Positions 21,068-27,547 of a stretch of DNA of 27,547 nt are shown piece by piece. Source of the stretch: Silene noctiflora (lineage: Eukaryota > Streptophyta > Magnoliopsida > Caryophyllales > Caryophyllaceae); the NCBI GenBank assembly GCA_009801015.1, contig VHZZ01001213.1:134325-161871 (forward strand). Reading direction: 5' to 3'. Below the pieces are notes generated by a model. That model worked only from the letters and a program-made list of their open reading frames with translations, searched no databases and was not told where the DNA came from. Position numbers and translations under genes: made by a program. Positions within the stretch are counted from its first letter, which is position 1. Each line of letters opens with the position of its first letter.

Positions 21068-23672
21068 ATGTTTCCTCTTACTATTTCCTTTGCTGTTTCC
21101 GTCATTCTTCTTGTATTGCCTACATCAGTTAGTGTTGATAACAGGTACGAGACTTGTTCTTCTGCATTATTTTCATGTGGAAAAAATATTTCAAATGTCA
21201 GATACCCATTTTGGGGGACCGGGAGGCCGAAATATTGTGGCCACCCGTCCTTGCAGCTCCAATGCCTTCGGAGTAATATAGGAGATCAAGTCCAACTAGT
21301 TATTGATCAAGACAAACACGCAACCTATGATGTTATCAACATGAAATTTGCCCACCCTAACATTACCCTTGTGCTCCGAGGGTATGAAGACATTAGTTGC
21401 AAAACTTTCAGTCAGGAGTATAATGAGTTGTTCAACTTCACCTCATATGACGTGAACATTAACTTAATTTACAATTGCCCAAAACACGTATCAATGGCTA
21501 ATCTTGATGGGCCAGTTCCATGCTACGAGGTGTTTCCAACCAAATATAAAGCTTATTACGCGCATAACATGTCAGCTATAAAGGAATATGAATCTTGTAG
21601 CTCATTTGAGTTCCCAGTTCTTAAGGACCAGTTGGATCTTTATAATCAAGAAAAATGGAAGGCATTTACTCAAGTCTTAGACCAGGGGTTTGAGGTGAAT
21701 TATGAGTATTCGCCAGAATGTATCAAATGTAACAGTCGGGGTGGTACTTGTGGGTCGTCTGATAGTTCGGATTTTTGGTGCTTCTACCCAAACACAAGTA
21801 TGTTCTCTCTCCTGCATTTGAACATATACGGAGTATATTTATTCCCTGAAATACAGGAGTATTTTTTATAAAATGCTTCAAAAATGAAATAATTTTACTT
21901 TTGGGCAGATTGTAAAACTCAATAATCTTTGGTTTGGAGTTGCGATCAGATACCAAAGTGGCTCATTAATTACAATTCTCTTGAATTGTCTTATGATACG
22001 ATTTTTTTAATAGGTTAAAACATGAAACAGCCTCTCTATGTAAATACAGAGTAAAGCCACATAGTCTGACAACATTACCCCCCAACCCCGTCACTTGGGG
22101 GGACTTGGTTGTGGAACTATGTTAGTGTTGTTGCTATTGTATTGCATTAATGGATAACGCACACATTTTCGTCATATCACTCTTACACCTACTTGCTTCA
22201 ATCCTATCTGCAGGAAGATGGAAGCTCATTCTCGGAATAGGTATGCGGTTATCAACAATGCTTACGAGATTTCAATGAATGTTGTACATAGTTTCCTGAT
22301 ATTGTCCTTCAAATTATGTAACGTACCTGGTTGATTTCACTTTATCAGGCATTTCAGGAGGCGGACTTTTCATTTTAGGACTCAGTGTTCTTCTCTGCTG
22401 GTACCTGAAACTCAGATTCCGTTCTCCGGTGCTTCTATCGAGGATACTTTCAAGGGATCCTGTGACATCTGACCTCGAAACAGGGAACACATTACATGGT
22501 ATACCAGTCTTTTCTTACAGTGAGCTTCAGGAAGCCACCAACAATTTTGATGCAACCCGGGAACTAGGAGATGGAGGCTTTGGTATCGTCTACTATGGTA
22601 AGAAAACAAATCAAGAAAGATAGACAGGGATTAGATTGTCGTGTTTAGATTCAATGTTGTTTGAACATGATAAGCCATCCAAAATCTTCGAAATTTGTCA
22701 TTTGCACCAAGTGAATTAATCATTAATTGTTTATAACTAGGCAAACTAAGAGATGGACGAGAAGTAGCAGTGAAGCGATTATACGAGAAGAGCTTTAGAC
22801 AAATGAGTCAATTTATGAATGAAATTGAGATTCTCACTGGTTTGCGCCACCCTAATCTGGTTACACTATATGGGTGCACATCACGTCACAGCCGAGAGCT
22901 TCTACTCGTCTACGAATACATTTCTAATGGTACAGTTGCTGATCATTTATATGGTGAAAGATCAGGGTCCGAAGCAATGACATGGGCAAACCGGATGAAG
23001 ATTGCCATTGAAACCGCCAGTGCGCTTTCATACCTGCACAATTCTGAGATAGTACACCGTGATGTGAAAACAAACAACATTCTCTTGACTGACAACTTCT
23101 CGGTCAAGGTAGCAGATTTTGGCCTCTCAAGATTATTTCCTGTGGATGCCACCCATGTCTCGACTGCACCACAGGGGACTCCAGGTTACCTTGACCCTGA
23201 ATACCACAAATGCTACCAAGTGACCAACAAAAGCGATGTCTACAGCTTTGGAGTGGTCCTTGTCGAGCTGATATCTTCCTTACCGGCTGTGGATATCCAA
23301 AGGCAAGATAACGAGATAAATCTATCGGACTATGCAATGAACAGAATACAGAGAGGTGCATTACACGAATTGGTAGACGAAAACCTGGGATACAACTTGG
23401 ATGTCAAGGTGAAGAGAATGACAAGTTTAGTGGCAGAGTTGGCATTTCAATGCTTACAACAAGAGAAAGAAGTTAGGCCTTCCATGACAGAGATTCTCGA
23501 GGCCTTGGAGAGAATTGAAGGATTCGATTATACGACACTGGAAGCTGATAAAATGGACGAGAAACGGACTTCAGTAGCAACAGATGACAGGAATGGGTTA
23601 CCTCCATCTTCACCAAGCTCTGTAATTGATAATTGGGCTATAAAGTCTAATACATCAAATCCCAGTGGCTAA
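21068..23672 (+). CDS. LRK10-like receptor kinase, copy 4 (LRK10L-1/At1g18390-like, RD)
   Basis: Four exons are predicted: 21068-21797, 22214-22240, 22349-22597 and 22741-23672 (645 residues), all phase 1. A signal peptide, GUB_WAK_bind and WAK_assoc ([12 protein letters not shown]) are nearly the same as in copy 3. The conserved NVGYPFW reads NVRYPFW (Gly45 to Arg). The membrane span is about 248-270. The kinase differs in class from copies 1-3: FSYSELQEATNNF leads to P-loop GDGGFG at 326-331 (split by the last intron just after it), Lys347, Glu363, HRD at 441-443 (RD kinase), DFG at 461-463 and GTPGYLDPEY, then a Ser-rich tail. This matches the Arabidopsis LRK10L-1 group. It is probably a plasma-membrane receptor kinase with a different activation mode from its neighbours. 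No lesions are seen. Confidence 0.88.
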
Positions 23673-24049
23673 GCGACTGTAAAATCGTTTCAAGGTACTC
23701 CAAATTATTTGGAATTAAGGCTCGTTGTTGTTGTCGTCCTATTGAACACTTTTGTGGTTTGTACCTGGCTGGGATTTGAGTCGGATAGGAGCACAGGTGG
23801 TTTGTAACTTTGTATATATAGCTATAATTTCAAGCTTGTAGATAGGTCTTTTAGTAGGTAAAATACGTAGTTACACTTGAGCTCATGTTTCTCATTCAGT
23901 TTACCAACGTTGATAGTTTGACATAATGAAACTAGTGATATTCATTAACCGAGTATAGTTTCTGGTTTTGATACATTTAATAGCTTGTGATTACAGTTTA
24001 CAACGGAGCAAAGCGTTCTTATAACACATTTGACGAAGGTGTATAATTT
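23673..24049. other. 3' flank of copy 4
   Basis: Likely 3' UTR followed by AT-rich spacer. I see no gene. Confidence 0.5.
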
Positions 24050-24545
24050 TAGAGGGGAGATGTTAGGGTGATAATGAGACGAGACAGCTCGCGAGCAACT
24101 CGAGACTGGCTCGGTCAAATGTCGGCTCGAGAGTTTAACCAGTCAAGCCGAGCAAACGCTGACTTGACTCGAAAAGTCCGCGAGCAGCTTTAACTTGTGT
24201 GTTTAGATAAGATATTGCTCATATTTTATAAAAATATTTTGTCATGATTATATCTTTGTATCACTCATATCAAATGTCTCACTGATTTGTCAAATATTTT
24301 TACATATAACCTTCGAGCCTTGCTATTGAAAATATCGAAAGAAAAAAAAATAAAAAAATTAACAATTATATATAGGCTTGATTTGAGCTCAAGTTTGCGT
24401 TAAAGCTCGCAAGCTTGATAACGAGCACATTTTATTCAAGTTCGGGTAAGCTCAAGATTAGCTTAAGCTCGAGTTTTGGTTCTTGAGCACAAGCCGAGCA
24501 AGGCCAAGCTCGGGCTCGGCTCGGCTCGGCTTGTTAACCCCTCTA
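24050..24545. mobile_element. Putative hAT-like MITE with GAGCTCG/CTCGGCT-rich ends
   Basis: The ends TAGAGGGG (24050) and CCCCTCTA (24538-24545) are inverted. Just inside, both ends are rich in GCTCG/CGAGC words (left 24075-24190, right 24370-24530), while the centre is AT-rich. This layout is common in plant hAT-type MITEs. No clear 8-bp target duplication is visible, so the class is tentative. Confidence 0.5.
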
Positions 24546-24607
24546 GTCATAACGCGATGGTATTAGGCCATTAGGAAGTAGATTTTGAATATCCTATGAA
24601 TGATAGG

Positions 24608-24728
24608 GCGTCACCGAGTGTACCCAATTAATCTCGGTATCGCCCTCTCACATGCCCCCATTATTTTAGGGTCCCCACTTATTGCATGTGAGAGGGTGAC
24701 GCCAAAATTGGATGTCACCCGATGACGC
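24608..24728. repeat. 121-bp foldback element
   Basis: The left arm 24608-24655 and right arm 24684-24728 pair over about 45 bp. The inner 15 bases (CGCCCTCTCACATGC against GCATGTGAGAGGGTG) and the outer GCGTCA/TGACGC match almost perfectly, with a 28-base loop. It is probably a MITE; the superfamily is not assigned. Confidence 0.7.
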
Positions 24729-25355
24729 TAACTCATTTTCCACTAAGAAATTAGATTTCGGACGGGAGATGTTTCACATATATTTATCTTTCCAAAGGCC
24801 TTTCGATCTTATTGTTAAGTCAAAATAAATCCAAACCCGAAATATTGATCGAAAATATCGATTTGATAACCGATCAAATACCTGATACGACTAGCCTGAA
24901 TAGTTTGGAGTTTTACTCAAATATTTTGTTTCACATCAAGGTGTTGAATTTTATGAAAATTAGTTCTATTTCTCAAATATTCGAGTAACAAGGTTGGTTG
25001 GTAGGAGTGACGTAGCCATAATTGTTTCGTTGGGTCACTTTTAAAATTTGACGTCGTTGAGATCCGATAATAATGTCGAAAGGCTGTGGGTGTCTCAAGA
25101 CCCCATTATCCTATATGTTCAGTAAGTGGACTATACATCTGATGTACTACATTAGATGGTATAGTTTACGAGCATTTATACAAAGTTTTTGAGTTTTGTT
25201 TTTAAAATTATGAGTTTTATTATAAAGTTTCTGAGTTTATTTACTTGAACATTAAACTCATAAAATTACATTATAACTCAAAAAAATTACATATAAGCTC
25301 AGAAAAATTTGAGTTTTGACGTCAAAAAACTAAAATGTAGTTTATAAACTTTATA
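24729..25355. other. Spacer, no gene seen
   Basis: There is a small hairpin at about 25129-25167 (ACTATACATCTGATGTA against TACATTAGATGGTATAGT). At 25180-25330 there is an AT-rich stretch with GAGTTTT/AAACTC words in both orientations. Nothing coding is recognised. Confidence 0.5.
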
Positions 25356-27365
25356 CTCCCTTCATTCAACTCCACACTACATATATCCTTTTTGCACAAG
25401 TTTTAAGAAAGCAATAAACTAATATTAAAGGTACAAAGANGTGGCATTTTTGTTGCTTTTTCATTATTGTAAACTGGGGTATTACCCATGAAATTATGGG
25501 CTAATTTTTCCCACCAAAAATCAGAAGCCCTAATTATCCCACCAAACAATACAAAGGTTTGAAATTCCCACCATTTCTCACAAGTTGCATGTTTTCCCTC
25601 CTTATTACACACAATCAGTGGGGTAAACCCCACATAATTTCTCCTATAAACACCCTATTACAGCATTCATTACCATAAAAAAAAATGAACTTAGAAATAA
25701 ATACAACCATAAATTATTCTACATAAANTTACAGTCCAATAATATTACAGCTTTCAAACCAGAAATAATATCTTCAAATGGGTGCAAAATGCTTGTCTAA
25801 GGATGGGAGGCACGAACTTGGTGTGTATTTACTTCAGGGATCACACAATGGCAAGCTACGTCGAGGAGTTATGATGGAAGCGGACCAAATGGGGTATAAG
25901 AACACGAATTGTTGGAGACATCTGGAAACTAGCTAACAAACCAAGATTAGTGGGTCAAAAAATTGATGTTAAAAGCAAACGAATGGGCAACAAAAACAGG
26001 AAAAGGATTTTACCTGATGTTGAGTTCATAAAAACAATAGATGTGGAACTCAAGGATACCATGTATAGAGTGTCAAAATAGACTGGAGTTTCTGTTGGGA
26101 CAGTCCATTCTTGGGTCAAGGAGGGATTACTTAGAGCTCATTCAAGCCCTTTACATCCCCAATTAAATGATGCTAACAAAATTCAAAGATTGAAGCATGC
26201 ACTAAAAGCTTTAGTGATTGAACAAGTAGAAGAAGATGCATTAGATATTAATGCAATACCAGTGACTGAAATAAAATTCAGTGAGATGAGCCACATTATC
26301 CATATGGATGAGAAGTGGTTTTTTATCACATACGACAATCATAAGTTCTATCTTGCTACTGGAGAAGAATTACCATACAGAAGTGGTCAATCAAAAAGGT
26401 ACATCACCAAAGTGATGTTCATGTGTGCAGTGAGTAGACCCATATACTCACTAGAAGAGGAGCTACTATTTGATGGGAAAATAGGGATGTTCCTTTTCAC
26501 AAAACAACAGCCAACAGCAAGTGCAAGTAGAAACAGGCCAAGGGGGACATTGGAGACCAAGTCAATTGACTCAATTACAAAAGAAGTCACAAGAGCATGC
26601 ATAATTCAACAAGTTATACCAGCTATAAAGAGTAAATGGCTAGAAGGATTAAGCAAACATATTTTGATCCAACAAGACAATGCAAGGCCACATATTAAAA
26701 ACAATGATCCTGAGTTTATAGATGTTGCAAATTCGGATGGGTTTAATATTGAACTGGTTTTTCAACCTCCCAACTCACCTGACTTGAACAATAATGATCA
26801 TGGCTATTTCAGGGCCTTACAGTCATTACAAGCAGCTAAAAAAGCAAATTCAGTGGATGAACTTGTCAACTCAGTCATGCAAGCTTTCATTGATTACAGT
26901 CCAACAAAGCTCAATCATATTTTTCTAACATTATAGTCAGTAATGGTTGAGGTAATGAAGGTAAAGGGTCATAATAATTTTTCAATTCCACATATGGGGA
27001 AAGATCTTGAATCCGTTGGGGAGTTACCAAGAAATTTAATGGTTAATGAAGCATTAGTTAGAGAATGTATTGAGGATTTGCAAAAGATAGGCCAAGCACA
27101 AGGGTTAGAACATCTAATAACCCAATTAGGCTACAATGTTGACCCTATGGTAGTTTAGATAATCTGAAGGTGTATTAGAATGTTTAATATTTTGATAAGT
27201 TGATTAGACTATAAACATTTTGTGAACTAATAAAATGTTTAAGTTGTAATCACATTTTGATCAATGCAAATTTAAAAGATTAATGCAATGTTATTGAATG
27301 CAATGTCTTAAGAGTTTTATAACAGTGACTGCATTGCAGTGTTACATAAAATCTCAGGCTTAAAT
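25356..27365 (+). mobile_element. Mariner-like element (MLE), 5' end present, 3' end not found
   Basis: CTCCCTTCATTCAACTCC at 25356, preceded by TA, matches the terminal motif of plant mariner/Stowaway elements. About 480 bp of leader follow before the transposase reading frame. The opposite terminal repeat is not present before 27366, where a putative LTR begins, so the 3' end was probably lost or displaced. Confidence 0.55.
25830..27158 (+). pseudogene. Mariner-like transposase, DD39D, with three in-frame stops
   Basis: A single frame runs from about 25830 to 27158. The N-terminal helix-turn-helix part has RTRIVGDIWKLAN and, after a stop, TGVSVGTVHSWVKEGLL. The catalytic part has the first Asp in HMDEKWFF, the second in QQDNARPH and the third in PDLNNNDHGYF. 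There are 39 residues between the second and third, the DD39D spacing of plant MLEs. The C-terminal part continues as EVMKVKGHNNFSIPHMGK. Stops are TGA 25872-25874, TAG 26079-26081 and TAG 26934-26936. No frameshift is visible. Such an enzyme would cut and paste the element at TA sites. This copy should be inactive, although the triad is intact. Confidence 0.85.
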
Positions 27366-27547
27366 TGTAATACCCGCCCTTCTAGGACCTTTGACTAGCG
27401 TTGACCGACCATAACACTTGCCGAGTCTCGTCTGGTTCTTCGTGGATGGGTGTAGTTGAGTCACTCGATCTAGCTGTGGTCACTCGATCGAGTAACCTAG
27501 TTACTCGATCGAGTAAGTGGCACTCGATCGAGTAACTTGGTTACTCG
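27366..27547 (+). mobile_element. Putative start of an LTR retrotransposon (runs off window)
   Basis: TGTAATACCCGCCC at 27366 is a typical plant LTR start (TG plus a TGTAATACCC-like word). From 27465 there are repeated ACTCGATCGAGTAAC words up to the window end. The element continues beyond the window, so its identity and orientation cannot be confirmed. Confidence 0.45.

Noticed and set aside
25403-25633. 76-codon minus-strand frame near the mariner end
   Set aside because: No domain; lies in the untranslated leader of the element and contains an ambiguous base.

Overview
The window is nuclear DNA from a flowering plant, almost certainly a eudicot. It has intron-split receptor-kinase genes, GT-AG introns, AT-rich spacers and many plant transposon remnants (Stowaway/mariner, PIF/Harbinger-type, CACTA, Ty3/gypsy). 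Short ACTCGATCGAGT-type palindromic repeats near 16.87-16.94 kb and at the right edge, plus the general repeat flavour, make me lean to Caryophyllales, perhaps Caryophyllaceae, but that is an impression and not a proof. There are no bacterial or organellar features.

The core is a tandem array of LRK10-like receptor kinases (4.3-23.7 kb), all on the + strand. Each has a signal peptide, a GUB_WAK_bind domain, a WAK_assoc cysteine-rich domain, a membrane span and a kinase. Copy 1 (4289-6907) looks intact. Copy 2 (8190-about 10576) is a pseudogene with a nonsense codon and frameshifts in the kinase. A short ectodomain relic lies at 11800-11916. Copy 3 (12518-15878) is open but has a 380-base N gap over the start of its kinase. 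Copy 4 (21068-23672) looks intact. Copies 1-3 carry a non-RD kinase of the LRK10L-2/PR5K-like type. Copy 4 has nearly the same ectodomain as copy 3 but an RD kinase of the LRK10L-1 (At1g18390-like) type with an extra intron. All internal exon junctions I could define are phase 1, which makes exon exchange frame-safe. Copies 1, 3 and 4 share a promoter block with a W-box (TTGACT on the minus strand) 120-185 bp before the ATG. The likely role is cell-surface perception of wall or pathogen signals feeding a cytoplasmic kinase.

Between and around the genes: 1-4.1 kb is repeat-derived spacer with a foldback element; 6.9-8.2 kb holds a possible SINE relic; 10.6-12.5 kb is made of duplicated promoter pieces; 16-20.6 kb is transposon debris (a CACTA end, a decayed Ty3/gypsy reverse transcriptase/RNase H fragment and a well-defined 396-bp Tourist-like MITE); 24-24.75 kb has two inverted-repeat elements; and 25.36-27.36 kb is a mariner-like element with a DD39D transposase interrupted by three in-frame stops. 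It is followed by what looks like the start of an LTR retrotransposon that runs off the window.

I found no clearly undescribed system. The most interesting signals are the mosaic ectodomain/kinase pairing, the shared promoter block, and an in-frame, stop-free second intron with a duplicated splice acceptor in copy 1.
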